A stretch of DNA of 49,888 nucleotides from UBA11164 sp034376725 (GCA_034376725.1 JAXMJH010000064.1:1-49888), one strand, 5' to 3'. Positions 25,270 through 33,836 are shown, numbered from the stretch's first letter. Numbers and translations: made by a program. Notes: generated from the sequence alone by a model not told the origin.

Positions 25270-25926
25270 TCAGCCGATGCGGCGGATCGAGGCGAGCGGC
25301 GCGCTACCGACGCCGGCCAGATTGAGGACCAGCCCCTGGCTGGTCAGCGAAACGCTGTCGATACGTGCGGCAACGAAGGTTTGCAGCGCTTCGGTCGCGG
25401 CGCCGGCGCTGACCCGGGCGGCGATTCGGTACTCGCCGGGCGGGTAGGGCTCGCCATCGGCGTTCAGCCCGGTCCACGCGAACGGCACCGGGCCGGCGGC
25501 GCCGGCCTCGATGTCGTAGCGGTGAATGACATTGCCCGGCGGATCGCTGATTTCCATCGTCAGGCGACCGGCGAACGGCGACTGCACTTCGCCGGACACG
25601 CCGCCTTCTTCGCCGAGCGCGAAACGGTCGCTGGCGACCAACGCGCTGTGCCCGACCAAAGCGGCGGCCTGCAGGGCCTGATCGCTCTCGACGCCGGCAA
25701 CCAGCGCGCCGAAGCTGTTGTTGAGCGCCTCGATGCCCTGAACTGTCGAGAACTGCGCCAGCTGGCCCAGGAACTCGTTGCTTGCCAGTGGCTTGAGTGG
25801 GTCCTGATTCTTCAGCTGTTCGGTCATCAGACGCAGAAAATCGTCCTGACCAAGCTCTTTCTTGCGTTCCGGGGGCTGCACGGACAGCCCGAGTTCGGAA
25901 ATGATCGATTGGGTGGTGATGCTCAT
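25270..25926 (-). CDS. flgD: Hook assembly scaffold protein FlgD
   Basis: A 218-residue hook cap protein. The N-terminus contains ELGQDDFLRLMTEQLKNQDPLKPL, the FlgD signature; residues 110-215 form the tudor/Fn3-like domain with YPPGEYRI. FlgD sits on the growing hook and is replaced by FlgK when the hook is finished. It starts 8 bp after flgC. Confidence 0.96.
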   Translation of the reverse strand: MSITTQSIISELGLSVQPPERKKELGQDDFLRLMTEQLKNQDPLKPLASNEFLGQLAQFSTVQGIEALNNSFGALVAGVESDQALQAAALVGHSALVASDRFALGEEGGVSGEVQSPFAGRLTMEISDPPGNVIHRYDIEAGAAGPVPFAWTGLNADGEPYPPGEYRIAARVSAGAATEALQTFVAARIDSVSLTSQGLVLNLAGVGSAPLASIRRIG

Positions 25927-25934
25927 CGGTTGTC

Positions 25935-26342
25935 CTAGCGGTTCATGTTGAGGGTGGCCAGCGCCAGTTCCTTGGCGGTGTTGAGCACTTCCACACTGTT
26001 CTGATAATTGCGCGAGGCGGAAATCATGTTCACCGTCATCGCGATCGGATCCATGTCCGGCGCGTAGACGTAGCCTTCGGGGTCGGCATCGGGGTGGCCC
26101 GGCTCGTAGCGGCGCACCGGCTCGGCTTCGGAGGTGACGATCTGGGCGACCCGCACACCCTGAAGGCCCGACTCTCCGGCTACCGGATAGGCGCTGAAAA
26201 CCGGGTCGATCGGCTTGTAGACGGCCTGCGGATCGCCGCTGACGTTGTCGATATTGGCCAGATTGCTGGCAATCGTATTCAGCCGCGTCGACTGAGCGTG
26301 CAGCGCCGAACCGGCCACTTCGAAAATGGGGAGAGAGGCCAT
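25935..26342 (-). CDS. flgC: Flagellar proximal rod protein FlgC
   Basis: A 135-residue rod protein. It carries the motif RLNTIASNLANIDNV, the segment YVYAPDMDPIAMTVNMISASRNYQNSVEVLN and the typical C-terminal end. The start is set at ATG 26342, two bases after the flgB stop; readings that go further upstream are out-of-frame flgB. Length fits the family (134 in E. coli). Confidence 0.96.
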   Translation of the reverse strand: MASLPIFEVAGSALHAQSTRLNTIASNLANIDNVSGDPQAVYKPIDPVFSAYPVAGESGLQGVRVAQIVTSEAEPVRRYEPGHPDADPEGYVYAPDMDPIAMTVNMISASRNYQNSVEVLNTAKELALATLNMNR

Positions 26343-26344
26343 GG

Positions 26345-26737
26345 TTATTGACCTGTGATTGCGGTCAGCAAGCTGCTCACGCGGCCTTCGACGAAGCTCA
26401 GGCTGGCGCGATATTCGAGCGCTGCCTTGGCGAACGCCGCCTGTTCGATGTGAGTCTCGACGGTGTTGCCATCCAGGCTCGGCTGGGTCGGAACGCGCCA
26501 GACCAGCCGGCCGGCCCGGTCGGCGGCACCCTCGGCGCTCAGGTGGCGCTGCGAGGTGACGGTGAGCGTGGCCTGGCCACCGGACGCCGCGTCCAGCGCC
26601 TTGGCGAAGTCGAGGTCGCGCGCCTTGAAGTTGGGCGTGTCGGCGTTGGCCAGATTGGTTGCCAGCATCTGCATCCGGTCCTGGCGCAACGCCAGTGCCT
26701 GGCCATGGATGCCAAAGAGCGAAGTCGAATCCGACAT
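26345..26737 (-). CDS. flgB: Flagellar proximal rod protein FlgB
   Basis: A 130-residue rod protein, first gene of the flgB-L string. It carries MLATNLANADTPNFKARDLDF, the FlgB signature, and a C-terminal axial helix. A good ribosome binding site GGAGGTG precedes ATG 26737. It has its own sigma-54 promoter 37-52 bp upstream. Confidence 0.96.
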   Translation of the reverse strand: MSDSTSLFGIHGQALALRQDRMQMLATNLANADTPNFKARDLDFAKALDAASGGQATLTVTSQRHLSAEGAADRAGRLVWRVPTQPSLDGNTVETHIEQAAFAKAALEYRASLSFVEGRVSSLLTAITGQ

Positions 26738-26773
26738 GGTTGTGCACCTCCAGCAGGTCTACGCCGGAGTTGC

Positions 26774-26789
26774 TGCAATCCCTGTGCCA
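26774..26789 (-). promoter_or_regulatory. Sigma-54 promoter of the flgB operon
   Basis: The minus strand reads TGGCAC-AGGGA-TTGCA, a perfect consensus match with the GG and GC doublets 10 bp apart. The start site would lie near 26762, about 25 nt before flgB. The promoter sits in the gap after the cheV stop at 26824. Confidence 0.85.
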
Positions 26790-26823
26790 TTGGCCACAGG
26801 GGCGGCCGTTGTGGCGGTTCGGT

Positions 26824-27756
26824 TCAGGCGATCTCGGGAAATGCCGTCAGCCGCTCCATGATCTGGTTGGCCAGTTCGTCGGGATGGTATTTGGGCACGA
26901 AGCGGTCGGCGCCGACCTGCTCGACCATGGCATTGTTGAAGATGCCCGACAGCGAGGTGTGCAGAATCACGTACAGCTCGGCCAACCGCTTGTCGCGGCG
27001 GATTTCGGTGGTCAGCGTGTAGCCGTCCATGGCCGGCATCTCGATATCGGAGATCACCATGCGGTAGCGATGGGCGGGGTTTTCTCCGGCATCGGCCATG
27101 TGCTTGAGATGGTCGAGCGCCTGGCGACCGTCGGCCAGCGGCACCGCGATCATGCCCAGGTGCTCCAGTACGCGCTGGATCTGTAGCCGAGCCACCCGGG
27201 AGTCGTCGACCACCAGGACGTGGCCGCGCGAGCCGGGAGCCGGCGGCGGGCCGTCGAACACCGGCATGGGCAGCGCATCGACGTTGGATATCTCGGCCAG
27301 AACCTGCTCCACGTCGATGATCTGAATCAATTCGCCCTGATGTCGGGTGATCGCAGTCAGCCGGCTCTGCCGGCCCTCGTGTTCTGGTGGCAGCTCGATT
27401 TCATCGACCGGAATATTGACGATCCGGTCGACCGCGCTGACCAGAAATCCCTGGAGCGACCGGTTGAACTCGGTGACCAGCAGGTAACCGGGATGTTCGT
27501 TGGAATCAGGAAATTCCACGGCGCGGCCGAGATCGATGACCGGAATGCTGCGCCCGCGAATGTCTGCGGCGCCCAGCACCAGGGCTGGCGCCTGCGGCAT
27601 ATCGAACAGCGGAGGGCGCAGCAGCACTTCCTGCACCTTGAACACGTTGACGCCAAAAAGTTGGCGCCCGCCCAGCCGAAACAGCAGCAGGGCCAATCGA
27701 TTGTGGCCAGCCAGCCGGATGCGTTCGTCGATTCGATGAATGAGGTCGTGCTTCAT
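26824..27756 (-). CDS. cheV: Chemotaxis protein CheV (CheW-receiver fusion)
   Basis: A 310-residue protein from ATG 27756. Residues 10-155 form a CheW-like domain (NRLALLLFRLGGRQLFGVNVFKVQEVL); residues 180-305 form a receiver with HVLVVDDSRVA and phospho-acceptor in MVISDIEMPAMDG. CheV couples receptor arrays to CheA and can be phosphorylated for adaptation. An in-frame ATG at 27843 would give 339 residues, but its 29 extra residues have no family similarity and it would leave 13 bp to the divergent flgA start and cross its promoter, so the shorter form is preferred. No strong ribosome binding site is seen for either. cheV next to flgB is common in polar flagellates. Confidence 0.93.
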   Translation of the reverse strand: MKHDLIHRIDERIRLAGHNRLALLLFRLGGRQLFGVNVFKVQEVLLRPPLFDMPQAPALVLGAADIRGRSIPVIDLGRAVEFPDSNEHPGYLLVTEFNRSLQGFLVSAVDRIVNIPVDEIELPPEHEGRQSRLTAITRHQGELIQIIDVEQVLAEISNVDALPMPVFDGPPPAPGSRGHVLVVDDSRVARLQIQRVLEHLGMIAVPLADGRQALDHLKHMADAGENPAHRYRMVISDIEMPAMDGYTLTTEIRRDKRLAELYVILHTSLSGIFNNAMVEQVGADRFVPKYHPDELANQIMERLTAFPEIA

Positions 27757-27813
27757 GCCCGCTAGATCGGCGGCGAACGTGGCAACTTGAGCGCCGAGCG
27801 TGGCCATCGTCGC

Positions 27814-27829
27814 TGGCACATGGCTTGCA
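27814..27829 (+). promoter_or_regulatory. Sigma-54 promoter of flgA
   Basis: TGGCAC-ATGGC-TTGCA is a perfect sigma-54 match with GG and GC 10 bp apart. A start near 27840 places the CAGGAG ribosome binding site (27845-27850) just inside the leader of flgA (GTG 27857). Confidence 0.88.
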
Positions 27830-27856
27830 AGCTGAGGGGTCATTCAGGAGAACGCC

Positions 27857-28519
27857 GTGACCCGACCATTGATGCTGTGCTGGGCGTTGCTGCTCGCCAC
27901 CAACCCGATACTCGCGGCCGACTATCAGGACGTTGCGGCGATCCGCGATGCTGCCCTGGCTGCTGTGACCGAATCGGGCGCGCCGGGTGTGTACGCCGAG
28001 GCGACGGTGGACGCCAATCTTCGTCTGCCGGCCTGCCCGCAGGCCTTGCGCGCCCTGCCCGGCCAGTCGGGCACGGTCGAGGTTGGCTGCGATTCCGCGG
28101 GTTGGCGGTTGTTCGTGCCGGTGCGGGTGCGCCGCGAGCAGCCGGTGCTAGTGCTCACTCAGAGCATCGCCGCCGGCACGGTGGTGTCCGAGCCGATGAT
28201 CGCTGTAGAGGTGCGCGACGTGACCCGGCTGAGTGGCGGCAGTCTTTCCGATCCGACCCAGTTGGCCGGCCGCGTAGCGCGGCGCGCGTTGATGGCGGGC
28301 AGTGTGCTTTCGCCTCAGGATCTCATTTCGCCGCGCACCATCCGGCGTGGCGATGCGGTGACCGTGATCGCCCGGTCGGGTGGGATCGAGGTTCGCACCG
28401 TGGGCAAGGCAATGTCCGATGCCGGGGTCGATGATCGGCTCGCGGTGCAGAACCTCAGCTCGCGACGCATCGTGCAGGGCATCGTCACCGAGGCTGGCGA
28501 GGTGGAAATCAGACGTTGA
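27857..28519 (+). CDS. flgA: Flagellar P-ring assembly chaperone FlgA
   Basis: A 220-residue periplasmic protein needed for P-ring formation. It begins with GTG 27857 behind CAGGAG and has a signal peptide (about residues 1-21, ending in ILAADYQD). The C-terminal SAF domain contains VLTQSIAAGTVVS, RRALMAGSVLSPQDL and the VTVIARSGGIEVR end. It is the first gene of a plus-strand group with flgM and flgN, divergent from cheV. Length matches E. coli FlgA (219). Confidence 0.95.
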   Translation: MTRPLMLCWALLLATNPILAADYQDVAAIRDAALAAVTESGAPGVYAEATVDANLRLPACPQALRALPGQSGTVEVGCDSAGWRLFVPVRVRREQPVLVLTQSIAAGTVVSEPMIAVEVRDVTRLSGGSLSDPTQLAGRVARRALMAGSVLSPQDLISPRTIRRGDAVTVIARSGGIEVRTVGKAMSDAGVDDRLAVQNLSSRRIVQGIVTEAGEVEIRR

Positions 28520-28608
28520 ACCTGATTTGGAACAAGCGACCGACCGGCTGCGCTGGCGGGCCGAGCCAAGCCAGCGACAACTGATTTCCCGAGCGAGAAA
28601 AATACCGC

Positions 28609-28635
28609 TAAAGTTCGGCGAGGATCGGCCGCTAC
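28609..28635 (+). promoter_or_regulatory. Sigma-28 promoter of flgM
   Basis: TAAAGTTC-N11-GCCGCTAC matches the FliA consensus TAAAGTTT-N11-GCCGATAA at 13 of 16 bases with exact spacing. A start near 28642 gives a leader of about 24 nt. It lies in the 146-bp flgA-flgM gap and lets sigma-28 raise its own inhibitor. Confidence 0.78.
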
Positions 28636-28665
28636 CATGGCTGAAGCCTCCAGAGAACTCCGATC

Positions 28666-28965
28666 ATGATCAACAAAATCGATGCGGCGCCGGGCCTGAT
28701 CGCGCCGGCCACGACTCAGAAGCTCGATCGCGCAAGCGGCGATCGATCTCAGCCGGTTTCGGCCGCGCCGCCGGCCGACAATGTTCGCTTGACTGCCGAG
28801 GCCGCTGGACTGGAGATTCTCCAGCGTCAGTTTGCCGCCAATCCGTCGATCGATGTCGAGAAAGTCATGGCACTGCGCGAGGCGGTGCAGTCGGGCTCCT
28901 ACCGGATCGATCCGGCAGCGATCGCCGATGGACTGCTGCGCATCGAGCAGGACCTGGCCGGGTGA
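28666..28965 (+). CDS. flgM: Anti-sigma-28 factor FlgM
   Basis: A 99-residue protein with the FlgM C-terminal region VRLTAEAAGLEILQRQFAAN followed by VMALREAVQSGSYRIDPAAIADGLLR. The N-terminal half is poorly structured, as in the family. FlgM holds FliA inactive until it is exported through the finished hook. It starts at ATG 28666 and overlaps flgN by 4 bp (GTGA). Confidence 0.93.
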   Translation: MINKIDAAPGLIAPATTQKLDRASGDRSQPVSAAPPADNVRLTAEAAGLEILQRQFAANPSIDVEKVMALREAVQSGSYRIDPAAIADGLLRIEQDLAG

Positions 28966-29303
28966 GCGCACAGGCGGCCAGTCTGCTCCAGGCGCTCGCT
29001 GATGCGCTGGAGGGCGAGCGGAAGGCGCTGCTGGAAAATGATGCCGAGGCGCTCATCGGCGCCAGTACGAGCAAGCTGCAATCGCTGCAGACGCTGGAGC
29101 GGGTCGCGCTCTCCGCCGATATGGCCGGCCAGGTGGCGGAGCTGGCCGAATTCAATCGCGCCAACGGCGCCCTGCTGGCCCGTCGCCAGCGCGAGGTGCG
29201 CTGGGCGCTGCGTCACCTGGGCCGCATCGAGTCGGCGCCAGCTTATGACGGGCGCGGTCATCTTCACGGTGAGACGCGTGCTAGAGTGCTGGCTCATGCC
29301 TGA
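28962..29303 (+). CDS. flgN: FlgN-type export chaperone for FlgK and FlgL
   Basis: A 113-residue helical protein starting at GTG 28962 inside the flgM stop (GTGA). Composition and coiled-coil segments (LLQALADALEGERKALLENDAEAL) match FlgN, the chaperone of the hook-associated proteins FlgK and FlgL. Position right after flgM is the normal one. It is followed after 17 bp by a kinase gene. Confidence 0.85.
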   Translation: MSAQAASLLQALADALEGERKALLENDAEALIGASTSKLQSLQTLERVALSADMAGQVAELAEFNRANGALLARRQREVRWALRHLGRIESAPAYDGRGHLHGETRARVLAHA

Positions 29304-29320
29304 GAGCCGGAGCGATTGGC

Positions 29321-30601
29321 GTGCAGGAAACGTCCGGGCAATCCGAGGAAGTCCGCGCGCTCTCTGAGCGACGCGCCGCCAGCCGAGAGCTGCTTGGCCG
29401 CGACCTTTATGCGCTCGCTGAGCGGCTGGATGACGCGCTGATCGTCGTCCAGCAAGCGCTGCCGGCCTATGCCAACCCGGCCGCACGGGTGCTGGCCGCG
29501 CGGTTCCCGAAGCGCGACGCCGAGGCCGGCGAGGCGCTTTCGGCGTTGATTCCCACCGAGGCATGGAGCATCGGCCGGCTCAACGGCTCCTGGAGTGGTG
29601 AGTTATCCGCGCCGGCTGCCGATGGTTCGCTGGTGTTTTTGCAGGCGACCATGTTGCTGCTCGGCGAATCGGGACAGACCGACAGCGCGTTATGCATGAT
29701 CCTTCGCGATGTCAGCGAGGCGCGGCATTATGAAGAAGAACTCCAGGAGCGGCACTCCGAGCTACAACAGGCCTATGTGCGGCTGGCTGGCGCTCAGGAG
29801 CAATTGTTGCAGTCGGAGAAAATGGCATCGATCGGCCAGTTGGCGGCCGGTGTGGCGCACGAAATCAATAACCCGATCGGCTATGTCCATTCCAATCTGC
29901 ACGCCCTTCAGGATTACGTGCGGAATCTGTTCACCCTGATATCGGCCTACGAGAGCGCGCTTGAGCGCGCCGATTGCGGCGAGGAGATCGCCGGCGAGAT
30001 CAGCAGTTTGCGCCAGCGCTTCGATATCGATTTCCTGATATCCGACATGCCTTCGCTGATCGCCGAGTCGCGCGAGGGCATCGAGCGGGTAACTCGCATC
30101 GTCCAGGATCTTAAGGATTTCTCGCATACCGGACGCGGCGAGGAGTGGGCGCTGATCGACCTGCATCGGGGTCTTGAAAGCACGCTGAACATCGTCTGGA
30201 ACGAGATCAAGTACAAGGCGCGCATCGATCGCCGCTACGGCACGGTGCCCGAAGTCGAATGCCTGCCATCGGAGATCAATCAGGTGTTCATGAACCTGCT
30301 GGTCAACGCCGGTCAGGCGATCGAGAACTATGGCCATATCACGCTTGCCAGCGGTTGCGATGACAAAGAGGCGTGGATCAGCGTGGGCGACGACGGCGTG
30401 GGAATCGACGCGCAGGCTCTGCCGCGGATATTCGACCCCTTCTACACCACCAAGGCGGTCGGCAAGGGCAGCGGTTTGGGGCTGTCGATTTCCTACGGCA
30501 TCGTAGCCAAGCACCACGGCCGGATCGAAGTCGATAGCGAGCCCGGCCGCGGCACTACGTTCCGGGTGGTATTGCCGCTGCGCCAGCCCAAACCCGACTG
30601 A
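29321..30601 (+). CDS. PAS-domain sensor histidine kinase co-transcribed with flgMN
   Basis: A 426-residue soluble kinase starting at GTG 29321 behind a GGAG. Residues 25-135 form a degenerate PAS-like sensor, 140-165 a coiled coil, then the H-box GQLAAGVAHEINNPIGY (His180) and a C-terminal HATPase with NLLVNAGQAIEN, the DDGVGI G1 box and GKGSGLGLSI. There are no membrane segments, so it senses an intracellular cue. No regulator gene is adjacent; the NarL-type or CheY-like regulators near rpoN are candidates. It sits 17 bp after flgN and ends one base before the stop of the convergent LOV-EAL gene. It is not FleS by H-box sequence, though the role could be similar. Confidence 0.9.
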   Translation: MQETSGQSEEVRALSERRAASRELLGRDLYALAERLDDALIVVQQALPAYANPAARVLAARFPKRDAEAGEALSALIPTEAWSIGRLNGSWSGELSAPAADGSLVFLQATMLLLGESGQTDSALCMILRDVSEARHYEEELQERHSELQQAYVRLAGAQEQLLQSEKMASIGQLAAGVAHEINNPIGYVHSNLHALQDYVRNLFTLISAYESALERADCGEEIAGEISSLRQRFDIDFLISDMPSLIAESREGIERVTRIVQDLKDFSHTGRGEEWALIDLHRGLESTLNIVWNEIKYKARIDRRYGTVPEVECLPSEINQVFMNLLVNAGQAIENYGHITLASGCDDKEAWISVGDDGVGIDAQALPRIFDPFYTTKAVGKGSGLGLSISYGIVAKHHGRIEVDSEPGRGTTFRVVLPLRQPKPD

Positions 30602-30602
30602 T

Positions 30603-33600
30603 TCAGTGTCGCCCGGCGGCTGATCCGAAGTGCAGCATTTCGGCGCTCTCCGGTCGGATGACGCCCTCTGCTTGCTCGTAGAACCGAAACGCCTCGCGGA
30701 TGTGGGCGCGCAGATCGTTGTCGTCCCATGGCTTGGTCAGGAAACGGTAGATCGAGCCGCGATTGATGGCATCGGTCACCGTCGACAGGTCGGTGTATCC
30801 GGACAGAATCATACGAATGGTGTTCGGATACAGGTCTTTCACCCGGCCGAGGAACTCGGTGCCGCTGCAGTCGGGCATGCGCTGGTCCGAAAGGATGACC
30901 TGCACATGATGGCTGGCCAGCAGACTGAAGGCTTGGTCCACGGTGTTGGCGGTGAGTACGGTATAGCCTTCGCGACGGAACAGGCGTACCAGCGAGCGAA
31001 GAATGTTTTCTTCATCGTCGACCAGCAGCAGAACCCGGTCCGGCCGCGTCGCCTCGAACGCGTCGGGCAGCAGGTGCCGGCCCCGCAGCAGCAGGGTGGT
31101 CGCTTCGGCATCGACCGGACGGCCCAACAGGTAACCCTGAAACATGTCGCAATGGTTTCTGCGCAGAAATCCCAGTTGATCGAGGGTTTCGATACCTTCG
31201 GCCAGAATCGACATTCGCAGTTGGTGGCCCATCGCGATGATCGCGCGGGCAATGGCGGCATCGTTGCTGTCGACGGTGATGTCGCTGACGAAGCAGCGGT
31301 CGATCTTGAGCTTGTCGATCGGCAGTTGCTTGAGATAGTTCAGGCTGGAATAGCCGGTCCCGAAGTCGTCCAGTGCCAGGCGGATGCCGTGCCGACGCAG
31401 CTCCAGCATGATTGTCCGTACCCGGTCGATGTTTTCGACGATGGCGCTTTCGGTGATCTCGATCTCCAGCATTCGGGCCGGTACGCCGTACTCGTCCAGT
31501 ATCTCGATGACTTCGGCGCAAAATTGCTCGCGCAGCAACTGCTGGGCCGACACATTCACGCTGACGAAGATGTCCTCGTGCCCAGCTTCGATCCATCCGC
31601 GCAGGACGCGGCAGGTTTCGCGCAGCACCCATTTGCCCAGCGGTACGATGATGCCGAGATCCTCGGCCACATCGATGAACCGCGACGGCATGATCAGCCC
31701 GTGCTCGGGGCTCTGCCAGCGAACCAACGCCTCCAGTCCGATGATCCGCCCGTCCTGGCCGCTGACCTGCGGCTGGAAGTGCAGGCGCATTTCGCCATCG
31801 ACCACGGCATCGCGCAGTTTCGAGCCGAGCGCAATGCGGTCGCGCAGCTCCTCGGAAAACTCGGGCCGGAATACCACCACCGCGTTACGACCGGCGCGTT
31901 TCCCGCGACGCATGGCCATTTGCGCGCAGTTGAGCAGCGCATTGAGCGAGTCGGCGTGGTCGGGATAGAGCGCGACGCCGATGGTGCAGGTCAGGGTCAG
32001 GTCGTATGGCGGCAGATGCAGAGTGCGGAACGATTGGTCGCGCAACTTTTCGGCGATGCCCGCCGGGTTGAGGCTGCGTCCGGCGCACGGGATCAGCGCG
32101 AGGAAGACATCGGCGGCCAAACGGCACAGCCGGCCATCGACACCGATGCATTCCTCCATCCGTTGAGCCAACAAGCGCAGCGCCTGGTCGCCATAGTCAT
32201 GGCCCATGCTGCGGTTGACGTTATCGAACTGGTCGATGTCGATCAGAATCACGGCAAAGGCATCGTTATCTTGATTGGCGGCGGCCAGCTGCGACTCGAT
32301 TTCCTGCTTGAGTCCGGCGAACAGTGGCATCTGCGTCACCGGGTCGCGATTGGCCAGTTCTGCGAGTTGCTGCTGCTGCTGAACCTCGCGGCTGATATCG
32401 GTGGAAATGCCCAAGTAGTGGGAGATTTGCCCCTCACCATCGCGAACCGGAGAAAGCGTCAGCTGGTTCCAGAACAGCTCGCCGCTCTTACGGTAGTTGC
32501 GCAGTTGTACATGGCAGTCTTCGCCGCGCTCCAGCGCAGCGCGCATGCTGGCGACTTCGGGCTGCTGGCGATCATCGCCCTGAAGGAAACGGCAGTTCCT
32601 TCCCAGAGATTCCTCGACCGTGTAGCCGGTCATGTCCTCGAAGGCCTGATTCACGTAGATCGTCGGCAGGTCCGGCTGCCGGGCATCGGCGATCAGGACC
32701 GCGCTGTGGCTGGCCTCGATGGCGCGTTCAAGCAGGCGCATCTGTTGCTGGGTACGTCGAGGCTCAGTGACGTCGCGAATGGTGACGATTCGGGCTGGTT
32801 CGCCCTCCCAGACGGTGTGGGCGGTGCGCGTTTCCAGGTCCGAGCGTCTACCGTCGGCGTGGAACAGGCTGATGTCCTCGGCGCCTTCGTCAGTCGTAAC
32901 CGACAAGGCCAGAGGATAACCTTCCAGCCGGTCCGCTGGCGTGCCGAGGATGTCGCCAGCAGCCCCATTGGCGAGACGGATACGATTGTCCCCGTCCACC
33001 ACCAGCAGCCCATCGGCCACGTCGGCCAGCACCTTGCGCAATTGCTTGGTCTGTTCGCGCATTGCGCGCTCGGCACGCAGCTGAAGCGTGATATCGGCGA
33101 CCTTGAGCACGTGCGCCGGGCGATCATCGAGCTGGACGGTATCGATCATCAGCTTGACGTCGAACAGCTGTCCATCCTTGCGCTGGTGCTGCCCCACCAT
33201 GGTCCGGCCAGACCCCATCGATTCCCTCTGCTGATAGACCGCATCGCGCTGGTCCGGCGACCAGAGCGAAAATGCCGGCATGCCGTTGAACTCGTCGGCT
33301 GAATAGCCATAGAGCTCGCTGGCCGCCTGGTTGGACAGCGTCAGATGGCAGTCTTCCCCCTCGCAGATGAACATGGGAACCGGTGCGCGTTCGAACAGCA
33401 CACGGTACCGCTTCTGCTCGCTGGACAATTGTGCAAGCAGCCGGCTGCGCTCGAGGGCATAACGCAGGCAGCGCGAAAGACCCTCGGCATCGTATTCGCC
33501 CTTGACCAGAAAGTCGGCGGCGCCGCCACGCAGGGCGGCCTGCTCGATGTCCGGGTTACTGCCGCCGGTCAGCAGAATGACTGGCGCGGCGATTTCGAGG

Positions 33601-33836
33601 GGCTTGGCGGCTTCCAGCCAGTCCAGCCCGGTCTCCGGGCCAAGTCGATAATCGACCAGATAGGCGTCGTGTGCGAGATTGGCCAATGCATCCAGGCCTG
33701 CCCTGTAAGACGGCGCCCAGTACGCAGTCACCCGCCACCCAGGCAAGGCCTCCAGCAGGTCCTTGCACAGGATGTAGTCGTCCTCATCGTCGTCGACAAT
33801 CAGGACGCGCAGCGGGTTTGTCGCCGGTGCAGTCAT
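30603..33836 (-). CDS. REC-PAS-PAS-LOV-GGDEF(degenerate)-EAL-REC protein, probable blue-light c-di-GMP phosphodiesterase
   Basis: A 1077-residue multidomain protein. REC1: 9-125, phospho-acceptor Asp62, Lys112. PAS: about 140-255 and 258-360. LOV: about 375-482, with the photoactive signature GRNCRFLQ (Cys415), NYRKSGELFWN (Asn447, Asn457), but Ser478 where most LOV domains have the signalling glutamine. GGDEF: about 490-655, with AADVF in place of GGDEF, so cyclase activity is unlikely. EAL: about 670-915, EALVRW at 702, LDDFGTGYSS, EGIE and QGYLLG all present, so phosphodiesterase activity is likely. REC2: 934-1050, Asp984, Lys1035. The start ATG 33836 overlaps the upstream receiver stop (TGATG). 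Both REC ends suggest dual phospho-input on a light-sensing enzyme. Confidence 0.92.
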   Translation of the reverse strand: MTAPATNPLRVLIVDDDEDDYILCKDLLEALPGWRVTAYWAPSYRAGLDALANLAHDAYLVDYRLGPETGLDWLEAAKPLEIAAPVILLTGGSNPDIEQAALRGGAADFLVKGEYDAEGLSRCLRYALERSRLLAQLSSEQKRYRVLFERAPVPMFICEGEDCHLTLSNQAASELYGYSADEFNGMPAFSLWSPDQRDAVYQQRESMGSGRTMVGQHQRKDGQLFDVKLMIDTVQLDDRPAHVLKVADITLQLRAERAMREQTKQLRKVLADVADGLLVVDGDNRIRLANGAAGDILGTPADRLEGYPLALSVTTDEGAEDISLFHADGRRSDLETRTAHTVWEGEPARIVTIRDVTEPRRTQQQMRLLERAIEASHSAVLIADARQPDLPTIYVNQAFEDMTGYTVEESLGRNCRFLQGDDRQQPEVASMRAALERGEDCHVQLRNYRKSGELFWNQLTLSPVRDGEGQISHYLGISTDISREVQQQQQLAELANRDPVTQMPLFAGLKQEIESQLAAANQDNDAFAVILIDIDQFDNVNRSMGHDYGDQALRLLAQRMEECIGVDGRLCRLAADVFLALIPCAGRSLNPAGIAEKLRDQSFRTLHLPPYDLTLTCTIGVALYPDHADSLNALLNCAQMAMRRGKRAGRNAVVVFRPEFSEELRDRIALGSKLRDAVVDGEMRLHFQPQVSGQDGRIIGLEALVRWQSPEHGLIMPSRFIDVAEDLGIIVPLGKWVLRETCRVLRGWIEAGHEDIFVSVNVSAQQLLREQFCAEVIEILDEYGVPARMLEIEITESAIVENIDRVRTIMLELRRHGIRLALDDFGTGYSSLNYLKQLPIDKLKIDRCFVSDITVDSNDAAIARAIIAMGHQLRMSILAEGIETLDQLGFLRRNHCDMFQGYLLGRPVDAEATTLLLRGRHLLPDAFEATRPDRVLLLVDDEENILRSLVRLFRREGYTVLTANTVDQAFSLLASHHVQVILSDQRMPDCSGTEFLGRVKDLYPNTIRMILSGYTDLSTVTDAINRGSIYRFLTKPWDDNDLRAHIREAFRFYEQAEGVIRPESAEMLHFGSAAGRH

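Noticed and set aside
27757..27843. Longer cheV start at 27843
   Set aside because: The extra residues do not resemble CheV and the start would leave 13 bp to the divergent flgA start and overlap its sigma-54 promoter.
30630..33302. 890-codon plus-strand frame opposite the LOV-EAL gene
   Set aside because: The minus strand encodes well-defined domains across the same bases; the plus-strand translation has none.
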